From Paenibacillus sp. ACRRY (GTDB taxonomy: Bacteria; Bacillota; Bacilli; Paenibacillales; Paenibacillaceae): a DNA stretch of 64,000 nt. The notes under the pieces were generated by a model that saw nothing but the letters and a program-made list of their open reading frames with translations, made no database searches and was not told the origin of the DNA. Shown here piece after piece: positions 7,187-16,630 of this stretch; positions within the stretch are counted from its first letter, which is position 1; each line of letters starts with the position of its first letter. The DNA is taken from contig NZ_JAKRNM010000001.1 in the NCBI RefSeq assembly GCF_022346995.1, positions 434,001-498,000 on the forward strand, given 5' to 3'. The translations under genes and the position numbers were made by a program.

Positions 7187-9232
7187 GTGGACAAAAACTA
7201 TCGCTTGGGTATCGACATCGGGGGCACGTTCACGGACGCGCTGGTCACTGATCGGCAAGGCAGGATGGTGGCTGCACTGAAAACGCCATCTATTGCAGAA
7301 GCGCCAGAACAGGCTATTTTTAATGCATTGGATCAGCTTCAGGAACAAGGTGTGGACATTGGCGATATCGATTTGTTCGTGCATGGCACGACGCTTGGTG
7401 TGAACACGTTGATTGAGCGCAATGGAGCTGTAACCGGGTTGATCGTAACCCAGGGCTTTCGGGACATTCTCGAAATTCGAAGACTTCGCCTGGAGGATAC
7501 GACGAACCTGTATGGTGATAAAACGGAGGCGCTCATACCGAGATATCTCGTCAAAGAAATTGACGAACGGGCGTTAGCCAGTGGAGACGTGCTGCAACCA
7601 CTCAACAAAGATCAGTTGGTGCAAGCGGTTGACGAATTGGTGGACGAAGGCATTACTGCACTGGCGATTAGCTTCATGCATTCTTATGCTAACCCTGCTC
7701 ATGAGAAGGAAGCCGAAGAGATCATCAGGGAACGGCATCCGCAATTGTTCATTTGCCGCAGTAGTGCCATCTGGCCGCAGCAGCGTGAATTCGAGCGGAC
7801 ACTCGCAACGGCCATGAATGCATATGTGGGAGAACGCATGGGTTCGTACTTTGTCAGGCTCCAGGAAGGCATTCATCAGTACGGTTTAAAAGCAAACCTG
7901 CTCTCCACGATGTCCAACGGTGGCATTATGACAGCGGCAAGCGCCGCGAGTGAACCTGTTCGTACCCTGCTTTCGGGTCCGGCTTCAGGAGTCATTGCAG
8001 CGACGCATATTGCCCGGAAGGCCGGCATCGATCAAGTCATCACATTCGACATGGGTGGAACAAGTGTGGATGTGGCCTTAATTGACAAGGAGCCGGCGTA
8101 TTCCACCGAGAACAAAGTCGGTGATTTTCCGGTGATTCTGCCAGCGGTTGACGTTACGGCGATTGGCGCAGGAGGTGGATCGGTTGCATGGTTAGACAGC
8201 GTCGGTGTACTCAAGGTTGGTCCACGCAGCGCCGGAGCTTATCCGGGACCTGCGTGTTACGGCCGTGGTGGCGAGGAACCGACAACGACGGATGCTTACC
8301 TGCAGCTTGGCATTTTGCAGGCAGATCGTTTCCTTGGTGGACAGATGCGACTTCATCCGGAGCTCGCGGAACGTGCACTGAACACGGTCGGCACGAAGCT
8401 CGGACTTGACGCATCACAGACCGCACAAGCGATTCTGGATGTGGCCACAGCGAACATGTACGCCCAATTTTCGCCTCTAATGGCTCGTAAGGGTGTTGAT
8501 CCACGTGATTTCACGCTGCTGGCCTACGGCGGAGCGGGACCTATGCATGCGTTCCTGATGGCTCGGGAAGTTGGGATCCAGCGTGTACTTGTGCCACCTG
8601 CTCCTGGAACACTTTGTGCCATGGGTTGCACGGTGGCAAATCTTCGAAACGACTTTGTCCTATCACTGCACAAAAGCAGCCATGCATTAGCCAGTGGAGA
8701 ATTGGCCTCCTTTTATGCAGATTTGGAGCAGCAGGGACGAAGCTGGGTAGAAGTAGAAGCTCGGGGCGGTGTTGAGCTCGAGAGCGTCTACTGTCTCTAT
8801 AGTGCCGATATGCGATACGAAGGTCAGGCTTTTGATCTGGAGATTGCACTAACGCAGGAGGAGATCGCCGATCCTGAACAGGCCAAGGAGAAGTTCCATA
8901 CGTTCTACCAGAATGTGTTCGGAATCAGCCAGCCGGAATCCGAAGTGATGTACATCAGCCTTCGTGCGACAATCGTCGGCATTGTGCCAAGCCATGGAAG
9001 CGTGGATTCGTTTGCCCAAGTCAACCATAGCGGTGGATCAGAGGAACGAACCATTACATTTGATCATGCACAGAGAACGGCAAAAGTGCTGACAAGAGAG
9101 CAAATCCCGCTGGAAGCAAGTATTCAGGGTCCAGTCATCGTGGAGGAGTACGATACGACCATTTTTGTTCCTCCAGGTTATAACGTAAGAAGGGATGCGC
9201 ACGGCAATCTGATCGGGGAGGTGACGGAATGA
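7187..9232 (+). CDS. hyuA: hydantoinase/oxoprolinase family protein, subunit A
   Basis: A 681-residue ATP-dependent amidohydrolase subunit. It carries the N-terminal Hydant_A_N signature (GIDIGGTFTD, residues 8-17) and the central Hydantoinase_A actin-like fold with FDMGGTSVD at 287-295, followed by GAGGGS. Family members with subunit B hydrolyse N-methylhydantoin or 5-oxoproline, or belong to acetone/acetophenone carboxylases. No third carboxylase subunit is seen, so a ring-opening hydrolase is more likely. The GTG start has AAGGAG eight bases upstream. Its stop overlaps the hyuB start by ATGA, implying translational coupling and a stoichiometric complex. Confidence 0.92.
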   Translation: MDKNYRLGIDIGGTFTDALVTDRQGRMVAALKTPSIAEAPEQAIFNALDQLQEQGVDIGDIDLFVHGTTLGVNTLIERNGAVTGLIVTQGFRDILEIRRLRLEDTTNLYGDKTEALIPRYLVKEIDERALASGDVLQPLNKDQLVQAVDELVDEGITALAISFMHSYANPAHEKEAEEIIRERHPQLFICRSSAIWPQQREFERTLATAMNAYVGERMGSYFVRLQEGIHQYGLKANLLSTMSNGGIMTAASAASEPVRTLLSGPASGVIAATHIARKAGIDQVITFDMGGTSVDVALIDKEPAYSTENKVGDFPVILPAVDVTAIGAGGGSVAWLDSVGVLKVGPRSAGAYPGPACYGRGGEEPTTTDAYLQLGILQADRFLGGQMRLHPELAERALNTVGTKLGLDASQTAQAILDVATANMYAQFSPLMARKGVDPRDFTLLAYGGAGPMHAFLMAREVGIQRVLVPPAPGTLCAMGCTVANLRNDFVLSLHKSSHALASGELASFYADLEQQGRSWVEVEARGGVELESVYCLYSADMRYEGQAFDLEIALTQEEIADPEQAKEKFHTFYQNVFGISQPESEVMYISLRATIVGIVPSHGSVDSFAQVNHSGGSEERTITFDHAQRTAKVLTREQIPLEASIQGPVIVEEYDTTIFVPPGYNVRRDAHGNLIGEVTE

Positions 9233-11217
9233 TCGCAGACAAGGTGTTTTTGGAAATTTTCAACAATCGAATCCAAGCAGCGGTCGAGGAGATGGCAAAC
9301 GTCGTTCTGCGAACGGGATTTACTGCTTTTGTCAAAGAAACCGGTGATTTCGGTACTTATCTGTTGTCTCCTTCAGGAGAGACGTTTGGTTCACCGCTGG
9401 AAACAGGGTATAACCTTTCGCTCGGCATTCCTGCAGAAGCGACGATACGCAGCATTGAGAACTGGCAGGAAGGGGATCTGGTCATCTGCAATGATCCTTA
9501 TGCAACCCAAGGCATGGTAACCCATCTTCCCGACATTCATCTCATTAAACCTTATTTCCATAAAGGGCGCATCATCGCTTATGGGATGTGTTTCGTACAC
9601 TCATCCGATGTTGGCGGTAAAGTACCTGGAAGCGTCTCTCCAAGTGCGTACGATATTCATATGGAAGGTATACGTATCGCACCAGTCAAGTTATATGAAG
9701 CAGGTGTATTGAACGAGCAAGTTATGCGAATGTTTCTGGATAACAGCCGGATTCCGGAGCAAAACCTCGGGGACCTCAAGGCACTTATGGCTGCCTTAAA
9801 TCGGGGTGAACAGCGACTTGCCGAACTGATCGCGCGTTATGGCGCTGAACGAATTGAGCAGGGCATCGAGCAATTACTCGAATATGCCGAAATGAAAGCT
9901 CGTGCCATCGTTCGTGAAATTCCGGACGGAGCTTACGATTTCTGGGATTATCTCGAAAAGGGACCAGGAGGTTATCCAATCCGTTTACGCTGCAAAATGA
10001 CAATCGAAGATAGCGACATTCATCTCGATTTCAGCGGCACCGACCCTCAGGTCCGGGCTTCGTTCAATATTCCAACGCATAATCAGCAAGGCCATTACAT
10101 GCTTGTTCCAGCGTTGATTCGTTATTTCCGCACGCTGGACCCGACAATACCATGGAACTCCGGCATGATCCGCATGGTGAGCAATTACGCCCCACCAGCC
10201 TCGGTGCTGAATCCGGAACCGATGGCTGCTGTTGGCGCACGAGCAGCCACGTTTATCCGTCTGATGGATGTGATCACGGGGGCTCTTAGCAAAGCCGAGG
10301 CCAGTAAAGTGCCTGCGGCGGGTGCGGGACAAGCATGCATCGTGATGATGGCGATGACGGATGCAAATGACGGTAAGAAAAAGGTTGGAGTCATCCAGCC
10401 GATCTGCGGTGGTTCCGGAGCAAGACCAATGAAAGACGGCATTGATGGTATGGATTTCGCCGTTGGTCATCTGCGCAACATTCCGGCAGAAACGGTGGAG
10501 GCAGAGATGCCGGTCCTTATTGAGCATTATGGGCTTCGCGAAGACTCCGCGGGTGCAGGGCAATATCGCGGCGGAAGCGGGATCGCGTTGCGCGTCAGAA
10601 TCGTCACACCAGACACGGTCATGACGGCGCGAAACATGGAGCGCATGGAATTTCAGCCTTGGGGCAGAATGGGCGGCGATGTCGGAACGCACGGAGAGGC
10701 TATTCTGAATGAGGGACTTCCCGAAGAGAGAGACCTTGGCCGAATTGACGAACTGCTGCTGCAACCTGGGGATACAGTGACCTTCCTGTCCCAAGGAGGA
10801 GGAGGGTATGGAGATCCGTTACACCGAAATGTCCAGTCCGTGCTCGCAGACGTTCGAAGCGGTTTGCTTTCCATGGCAAAAGCGCGTGAACTTTATGGCG
10901 TCGTGGTGAAGGGCACGAATGTTGACGAGTCTGAAACGCAATCACTGCGGGCGACGATGCAGATCAATGGGGAAGATTTCAGTTATGGTTCAACGCGAGA
11001 CCAATTCGAAGCCATCTGGAGCGATGAGATGCAGCTGACGTTGGGACAAGCGTTAAAGGAATATCCGCTAGCTCTTCGGGATTACTTGAAACGCCGTACG
11101 ATGGATATCTTGGAGCAAAGGCATGCGGATGGCCTGTCCGTAACAATAGAGGAAATTGCCTCCACCGTGAGCGGATTAAGAAAAAACATCGGATTGAAGG
11201 GAGCCGATCGTACGTAA
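9229..11217 (+). CDS. hyuB: hydantoinase/oxoprolinase family protein, subunit B
   Basis: A 662-residue protein spanned by one Hydantoinase_B domain. Typical segments are VICNDPYATQGMVTHLPDIHL, CFVHSSDVGG with conserved His and Asp, a central VPAAGAGQ stretch and a C-terminal GGGGYGDPL turn. It pairs with subunit A to form an ATP-dependent lactam/hydantoin hydrolase in the cytosol. The ATG overlaps the hyuA stop. An ABC importer operon follows after 59 bases with no terminator between, so the imported compound is probably the HyuAB substrate or its precursor (inference). Confidence 0.93.
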   Translation: MIADKVFLEIFNNRIQAAVEEMANVVLRTGFTAFVKETGDFGTYLLSPSGETFGSPLETGYNLSLGIPAEATIRSIENWQEGDLVICNDPYATQGMVTHLPDIHLIKPYFHKGRIIAYGMCFVHSSDVGGKVPGSVSPSAYDIHMEGIRIAPVKLYEAGVLNEQVMRMFLDNSRIPEQNLGDLKALMAALNRGEQRLAELIARYGAERIEQGIEQLLEYAEMKARAIVREIPDGAYDFWDYLEKGPGGYPIRLRCKMTIEDSDIHLDFSGTDPQVRASFNIPTHNQQGHYMLVPALIRYFRTLDPTIPWNSGMIRMVSNYAPPASVLNPEPMAAVGARAATFIRLMDVITGALSKAEASKVPAAGAGQACIVMMAMTDANDGKKKVGVIQPICGGSGARPMKDGIDGMDFAVGHLRNIPAETVEAEMPVLIEHYGLREDSAGAGQYRGGSGIALRVRIVTPDTVMTARNMERMEFQPWGRMGGDVGTHGEAILNEGLPEERDLGRIDELLLQPGDTVTFLSQGGGGYGDPLHRNVQSVLADVRSGLLSMAKARELYGVVVKGTNVDESETQSLRATMQINGEDFSYGSTRDQFEAIWSDEMQLTLGQALKEYPLALRDYLKRRTMDILEQRHADGLSVTIEEIASTVSGLRKNIGLKGADRT

Positions 11218-11276
11218 GCCTGCAAAATGTGAACTTGTATGAGTATTAAACCAACTAATCTTATGGGGGAATTCGT

Positions 11277-12413
11277 ATGTTTAAATCAAAACGCAAACGT
11301 TTGCTCAGCTTGGCCTCATTAACACTGACTGCTTCACTTATTCTTTCAGCCTGCGGCGGAGCGAGCAGCTCGGGAACAGCTTCGGAGAATGGGGGCACTT
11401 CGGATAGCAGCGGCGACAAAATCAAGCTGACCATGTTTATTTGGGCAGGTTCCAACCAGGACGTCGTACCTAAAGAAGTGGTTGCGGAATATGTCAAGGA
11501 ACACCCTAACGTTGAAGTTACTTTCGAGGAATCCTCCAATGCGATCATGTATCCAAAAATGGTAGCAGGCAAACAAGCCGATCCCAACAATCCGGTCGTC
11601 AACTTCGGTTACTTTAACGCAGATGCCACAGCCAAAGGCGTGAACGATGACATGTGGGAGAGGCTGGATACCAGCATTGTAACAAACATCAAGGACATTC
11701 CTGAACAATTTCACCAGCCTGACAACAAAGGCATCGTATGGGGCGTATCCAGCTTCGGCCTGGTTTACAACAAAGATCTGGTAACTACGCCGCCAACCAG
11801 TTGGAATGATCTGTGGGATAATGAGCAATTCAAAGGAAAAACGGCATTATGGGATTACATGTTCTATTCCTATATTTCACCTCTGATTGCAACCAAAGGA
11901 GAGAAGATCGGCGCATCCTACGACAATCCTGAACGTGCATTTCAATATTGGGCTGACCACAGTGATCAAGTCGGCACGCTCGTTACATCTAACGACCAGT
12001 TAAAAGCATTGCTCGAATCCGGTGATGCCCTCATTGCACCATTCAGTGCGCAAGTGGCTCAAACCTGGATTGATGGCGGTTCACCGCTGGCTGTAGCTTA
12101 TCCGGAAGAAGGGGCAATCTCGTTTCCGTACTCGCTCCAGATCGTCAAAGGTTCGACGCCGGAACAAACACGCGTGGCGAGTGAAATTATCAATGAGCTG
12201 CTGAGTGCAGACGCGTTGACACGTTACGCCGAAGCAACCGGCACACCAGTGACCAGCACTGCTGCTGCTGTACCGGATAAATACAAGGATGATCCGTCGT
12301 TCTCTGTTGAAACCCAGAGCAATGGCATCAATCCGTATTGGGACGTACTCGCTCGGAACAGCTCCGCATGGAAGGATCTGTGGGATCGTCTCGTAAAAAC
12401 CAATCTTCAATAA
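11277..12413 (+). CDS. polyamine-type ABC transporter substrate-binding lipoprotein
   Basis: A 378-residue extracellular solute-binding protein of the PotD/SBP_bac_8 type. It has a lysine-rich N-terminus, a hydrophobic core and a lipobox LSAC with lipid-anchored Cys26, then a Ser/Gly-rich linker. The body has the TMFIWAGSNQ start and the SWNDLWD..FKGK segment common to spermidine/putrescine-like binding proteins. It would capture a small cationic or amide compound outside the membrane and deliver it to the permeases downstream. The ligand is not determinable, but linkage to hyuAB and an M24 peptidase argues for an amide- or lactam-containing nutrient. Confidence 0.88.
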   Translation: MFKSKRKRLLSLASLTLTASLILSACGGASSSGTASENGGTSDSSGDKIKLTMFIWAGSNQDVVPKEVVAEYVKEHPNVEVTFEESSNAIMYPKMVAGKQADPNNPVVNFGYFNADATAKGVNDDMWERLDTSIVTNIKDIPEQFHQPDNKGIVWGVSSFGLVYNKDLVTTPPTSWNDLWDNEQFKGKTALWDYMFYSYISPLIATKGEKIGASYDNPERAFQYWADHSDQVGTLVTSNDQLKALLESGDALIAPFSAQVAQTWIDGGSPLAVAYPEEGAISFPYSLQIVKGSTPEQTRVASEIINELLSADALTRYAEATGTPVTSTAAAVPDKYKDDPSFSVETQSNGINPYWDVLARNSSAWKDLWDRLVKTNLQ

Positions 12414-12472
12414 CATGGTCGCCTGGAACATAAACGAAATGTGATTACCAGGCAGGAATAGGAGGACCCCAG

Positions 12473-13591
12473 ATGAGCAATGTGCACCAATCCGTCTCAA
12501 TTGAGGCAAAGCATGTTACGAAAATCTATGGCGGACGGGCTGCCGTCGATCAAGTCACGCTTCAGGTCAACAAGGGAGAGTTCGTCTCCCTTCTCGGTCC
12601 GAGCGGTTGCGGCAAAACAACGCTGCTTCGAATGCTGGGTGGGCTCGAACAACCCGACGGCGGAATCATTATGCTCGGTGGGCAAGATGTCACAGGTGTT
12701 CCGGCATACGGCCGGAACAGCAATATGATTTTCCAGCAGTTGGCACTGTTTCCGCATATGGATGTATTCAATAACATCGCTTATGGACTCAAGGTAAAAA
12801 AGACCCCAAAAGCAGAGATCAAACGCCAGGTCCATGAGATGCTGGAACTCGTACAACTTGGAGACTACAGCAGAAGGGCCGTGTCTCAGTTATCTGGCGG
12901 GCAGGCACAGCGCGTAGCGATTGCGAGAGCATTAATAAACAAACCGGAAGTGCTGCTGCTGGATGAACCGCTCTCCGCGCTGGACATGCAGCTGCGTCTT
13001 GATATGCAGCGGGAGTTGAAACGCATCCAGCGTGAATTCGGCGGTACCTTCATCTTCGTCACACACGATCAGAGCGAAGCGATGAACATGTCTGACCGCA
13101 TCGGCGTTATGCGTGCAGGTCAGCTGCTTCAATACGCAACCCCGGATGAAATTTATGAAAGACCTGCCGACAGTTTTGTAGCCAAGTTCATCGGGGATAC
13201 CAACCTTTTGGACGTTTCGGTTGTCGAGCCGGATTCAAATGGAATACGTGTATGCATTCAGGGACATTCGCTGCTCGCCGGAAGCAATGAAGAACCTGCT
13301 TTATTCCGGCCAGGGGCGAAACATTCCTTATCGATCCGTTACGAGTATATTCGTCTAGGGGAAGACGCGACCCATTGTGCAAACCAATTGCAAGGTCGCG
13401 TTATTGAGAGTGTATATGGCGGGGCAAGTATCCGTTATGTCATCGAAACGCTGGATCATCTTCACATTCAGGCGAGTGTACCGCATCAGCGCGGAGGCAC
13501 GCGATATTCCCGGGGCGAATCCGTCCATCTGGGTTTTGATCCAGATGATGCTCTGCTGCTAGCGGAATCAGGCACGGGTGCGGCATCTTGA
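12473..13591 (+). CDS. PotA-type ABC transporter ATP-binding protein
   Basis: A 372-residue ATPase with Walker A GPSGCGKTT (42-50), Q-loop Q88-Q89, signature LSGGQ (140-144), Walker B LLLDEP (161-166), D-loop SALD and switch His198. A C-terminal TOBE-like domain of about 130 residues follows, as in PotA/FbpC/MalK importers. It energises uptake through the two permeases that follow. AGGAGG lies upstream of ATG 12473. The last bases (TTGA) overlap the next permease start. Confidence 0.93.
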   Translation: MSNVHQSVSIEAKHVTKIYGGRAAVDQVTLQVNKGEFVSLLGPSGCGKTTLLRMLGGLEQPDGGIIMLGGQDVTGVPAYGRNSNMIFQQLALFPHMDVFNNIAYGLKVKKTPKAEIKRQVHEMLELVQLGDYSRRAVSQLSGGQAQRVAIARALINKPEVLLLDEPLSALDMQLRLDMQRELKRIQREFGGTFIFVTHDQSEAMNMSDRIGVMRAGQLLQYATPDEIYERPADSFVAKFIGDTNLLDVSVVEPDSNGIRVCIQGHSLLAGSNEEPALFRPGAKHSLSIRYEYIRLGEDATHCANQLQGRVIESVYGGASIRYVIETLDHLHIQASVPHQRGGTRYSRGESVHLGFDPDDALLLAESGTGAAS

Positions 13592-14505
13592 GCCGGATTA
13601 CCGATAAGGTCGTCAATGTATACTCGTCCGGCAATCGCAAATGGACGACCCAATTGCTTCTGCTTTTGCCTGCGCTGCTATTGATGGGTATCGTGTATCT
13701 CGGCGGACTGCTGATATTCGGAAGATACAGTTTCGACATATACGACAATGGAAAACTGGTTCGAGGCTGGGACTGGAGCACATACCGTGCTTTTCTGACG
13801 GACCCATATTATTGGAAATTGATCGGAAATACGTTCCGCATTGCGTTCAAGGTAACTGCGTGGAGCCTGCTGCTCGCTTATCCGCTCGCATATTGCATCG
13901 CGGGCTTGAAGAAGCCGGGATGGAAGCAGTTTTTGCTGCTGCTTACGTTTCTGCCTCTGCTCGTGAGTGCGGTCGTGCGTTCCTATGGCTGGCAGCTGCT
14001 TCTGTCCAAGCAGGGTTTCATGAATTGGCTGTTCATTCATCTGGGTTTAACCGAGGAAGGCTTCAATATGATGAACAACGAGACTGGCGTAGTCATTGCA
14101 CTCGTACACATCTTCCTGCCGTTTATGGTCTTTCCGATTCTGAACGTGCTCTCACAGAGTGATGCTTCACTCAAAGCAGCTGCACATGATCTCGGAGCCG
14201 GAAGCTGGCGGACCTTTTTTACCATAACATTGCCGTTGTCGGCCAGAGGTATTGCAAGCGGAATCCAAATCGTATTTACCTTGTGCCTGACGGCGTTCAC
14301 GACCCCTCAGCTAATCGGCGGGGGAAGGGTAATGACCCTACCGGTCTTCATCTACCAGCGAACACTGGACACCAACTGGCCGATGGCGGCAGTGGCTAGC
14401 TTGTTCCTGCTGGTGTCGTCCGTCGTGGTGTCGTTGCTGGTCAACAAAGGAGCGGAGTGGCTTATGTTCCGCCGTTCCCGGGAAGGAGGACATGCACGTG
14501 GTTAA
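13588..14505 (+). CDS. ABC transporter permease, PotB-type
   Basis: A 305-residue inner-membrane protein with six predicted helices. The cytoplasmic EAA-like loop (KAAAHDLGAGSWRTFFTITLP) docks the ATPase. The start is TTG at 13588, overlapping the ATPase stop as TTGA, with only a weak ribosome site of its own, so expression probably depends on coupling. It forms a heterodimeric channel with the next permease. Confidence 0.9.
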   Translation: MSRITDKVVNVYSSGNRKWTTQLLLLLPALLLMGIVYLGGLLIFGRYSFDIYDNGKLVRGWDWSTYRAFLTDPYYWKLIGNTFRIAFKVTAWSLLLAYPLAYCIAGLKKPGWKQFLLLLTFLPLLVSAVVRSYGWQLLLSKQGFMNWLFIHLGLTEEGFNMMNNETGVVIALVHIFLPFMVFPILNVLSQSDASLKAAAHDLGAGSWRTFFTITLPLSARGIASGIQIVFTLCLTAFTTPQLIGGGRVMTLPVFIYQRTLDTNWPMAAVASLFLLVSSVVVSLLVNKGAEWLMFRRSREGGHARG

Positions 14506-15319
14506 ATCGGGACGTGTGACAAAATGGCTTCTCACGGTGTTCGTTGGAGCGGTCGCCATATACTTGCTGCTTCCACTATTAATGATTGCATTCACTTCCA
14601 TAGGTTCGGGTTCAGCAAGCAAATTTCCGCCTCAAGGGTTCACCTTGGAATGGTATGCCAACCTGAAGGAACAAACGCAGTTTCTTGATGCTTTCAAGAA
14701 CAGCTTGCTTGCTTCAGCAGGAGCTGTCATTTTGGCATTGGTGACGGGGACGCTCGCTGCGGTAGCCATTGTGCAGTATCCTTTTCCGGGTGCGGGGTTG
14801 CTGCGAGCTTTCTTTGTATCTCCAATGGTCATGCCCAAAATCACACTGGGTATCGCATATCTGATTCTGTTCTCCAAAATGCACATCGCAGGCGGATTAT
14901 TTGGACTTGTACTAGGCGAAGCCGTCATTGTACTGCCGTTTGTGCTCACCATCGTGGGCAGTGCACTGGCCAACCTGAAGCCGGTCCATCGGGAAGCTGC
15001 GGCGGATCTGGGGGCAAGTCCCTGGCGGATCTTTTTTACCATTACGCTGCCTCAGCTCAAATTCGCCATGTTGTTGTCCGGATCGATCGCCTTTGTATTT
15101 ACGTTTGATCAGGTCGAAGCTGCACTGCTGCTTCTTCGTCAGGACAGCTATACACTGCCGATCCAGCTATTCCTCTATATGGAGAAGTGGCAGGACCCAA
15201 CGATCGCAGCCGTATCGGTTGTATTGATTGTCGGTGCCTTGGCACTATTCTTGGCCATCAAGCTGGTGCTTCGCTCCATTCCGGGGCTCGAAGGATGGTT
15301 TGGAAGCAGAAAAAAATAA
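14498..15319 (+). CDS. ABC transporter permease, PotC-type
   Basis: About 273 residues with six hydrophobic segments and the EAA loop (REAAADLGASPWRIFFTITLP). Two starts compete. ATG 14492 lies only two bases after AAGGAGG, while GTG 14498 lies eight bases after it and is preferred. It overlaps the end of the PotB-type gene by eight bases. It completes a four-component importer with the binding protein, ATPase and first permease. Confidence 0.9.
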   Translation: MVKSGRVTKWLLTVFVGAVAIYLLLPLLMIAFTSIGSGSASKFPPQGFTLEWYANLKEQTQFLDAFKNSLLASAGAVILALVTGTLAAVAIVQYPFPGAGLLRAFFVSPMVMPKITLGIAYLILFSKMHIAGGLFGLVLGEAVIVLPFVLTIVGSALANLKPVHREAAADLGASPWRIFFTITLPQLKFAMLLSGSIAFVFTFDQVEAALLLLRQDSYTLPIQLFLYMEKWQDPTIAAVSVVLIVGALALFLAIKLVLRSIPGLEGWFGSRKK

Positions 15320-15337
15320 ACGGGAGGAATCGAAAAC

Positions 15338-16552
15338 ATGAATCCACAGCAACCATCCGAAGGTTCAGGCTTAAACAGGGACCGCGCAGATGAAGTAATG
15401 AAAGCGAAGGGACTTCACGCCCTTATCGCTACGACGCCGGAAAACATCCATTATGTCATCGGATCGCAATTGCGTGCCAGCAATTGGACGATGCAGATCT
15501 ATGCGATATTACCCGCTGACCGTTCTGCAAGGCCGTGCATCGTTATTCCGACGAATCGTCTGGGCGTCGTTGCTCAGTTTGGTATCACCAACGTTGACAT
15601 TTTTGCTTATAGCGATTTCTTCGTTGAGGGAACGATTGAAGGCAAACCTTCTACCGCAGACATCGATCTGTTCTATTCCTTGCTGCAAACGACCGTGATT
15701 CACCAAGGAGCGGCAGATGCCCTGTTTGCTGCGCTCAAACACCTTGGCATCGAGAACCAGCCTATTGGCATCGACGAAATGCGGATTGCGCCGGATATTA
15801 TGGCTCAGGTCCAGGACGCATTGCCAGATGGAGCTGTTATACCAGCTTATAAATTGTTCCGGCATATCCGACTAGTCAAAACACCATTTGAAATCGAACG
15901 GCTGCGCCGCGCGGCAGAGGTCAATGAACGAATCGAGCAGGAGCTGATTCATCTTATCGCGGCAGGTGTGCACGAAAAGGAACTTGCCGATCATTATCGG
16001 ATCGCCGTGATGCGTGCAGGAGGTACGCCAGCGATGACAGCCGTGGGAGCAGGACCGCGCAGTGCACTGCCACTGATCGAAAATTATTTCCACACGATCG
16101 AGCAGGGAGACCAGATCCGCTTCGATCTATGCATGCAGTTGGACGGCTACTGGGGGGATACAGGACGCACCGTCGTTGCTGGTGAACCTACGCCCTGGAT
16201 GAAAAAACATTTTAACGCTGTGAAGAGCGGTTGGGAAACAGCCCTAGAAACCGTACGACCTGGTGTCAGAGCATCGGATGTATTTCATGCGGCGGTATCC
16301 CGTGTACAGAAGGAAGGCATCCCTCATTACCGAAGACAGCATGTGGGGCATGCGATCGGCCTCGAGCTGTATGACGACTTGACTATTTCCCCGGGTGACC
16401 AGCACATACTGGAGCCTGGTATGGTTCTTTGCGTAGAAGTTCCGTATTACGAGCTTGGCGCAGGCGGCTTCCAAATCGAAGATACGGTTGTCGTGACGCC
16501 GGACGGATATGAGTTTCTAACGCATATGGAGCGCAAATTATTCATTAAATAA
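15338..16552 (+). CDS. M24-family metallopeptidase (Xaa-Pro dipeptidase/aminopeptidase type)
   Basis: A 404-residue protein with an N-terminal creatinase-like domain (residues 15-175) and a C-terminal pita-bread fold. All five metal ligands of the peptidase branch are present: D263, D274 (GDTGRT), H338 (HVGHAIGLELYD), E367 and E381. Creatinases share the fold but lack these ligands, so a true dinuclear metallopeptidase is favoured. It would cleave N-terminal Xaa-Pro or related amide bonds in the cytosol. A GGGAGG ribosome site precedes the ATG. It sits in the hyu/ABC operon, so it may process the imported substrate or the HyuAB ring-opened product (inference). Confidence 0.9.
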   Translation: MNPQQPSEGSGLNRDRADEVMKAKGLHALIATTPENIHYVIGSQLRASNWTMQIYAILPADRSARPCIVIPTNRLGVVAQFGITNVDIFAYSDFFVEGTIEGKPSTADIDLFYSLLQTTVIHQGAADALFAALKHLGIENQPIGIDEMRIAPDIMAQVQDALPDGAVIPAYKLFRHIRLVKTPFEIERLRRAAEVNERIEQELIHLIAAGVHEKELADHYRIAVMRAGGTPAMTAVGAGPRSALPLIENYFHTIEQGDQIRFDLCMQLDGYWGDTGRTVVAGEPTPWMKKHFNAVKSGWETALETVRPGVRASDVFHAAVSRVQKEGIPHYRRQHVGHAIGLELYDDLTISPGDQHILEPGMVLCVEVPYYELGAGGFQIEDTVVVTPDGYEFLTHMERKLFIK

Positions 16553-16630
16553 CGAATCCCGGAAGGCTTCGAGCAAGCGATCAGGCAGCTGCCGATCAGG
16601 AGCTTTCCTGCCGAGAAAGTTGGAATTTCA

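Noticed and set aside
9985-10794. A 269-codon open frame on the minus strand inside hyuB
   Set aside because: It lies entirely antisense to a clear Hydantoinase_B domain, is Arg/His/Cys-rich and has no ribosome site; it is a shadow of the coding strand.
13641-14162. A 173-codon plus-strand frame inside the PotB-type permease
   Set aside because: Out of frame with a well-supported membrane permease and without recognisable domain content.
15338-16552. Creatinase as the identity of the M24 protein next to hyuAB
   Set aside because: All five metal ligands of M24 peptidases are present, whereas creatinases lack them.
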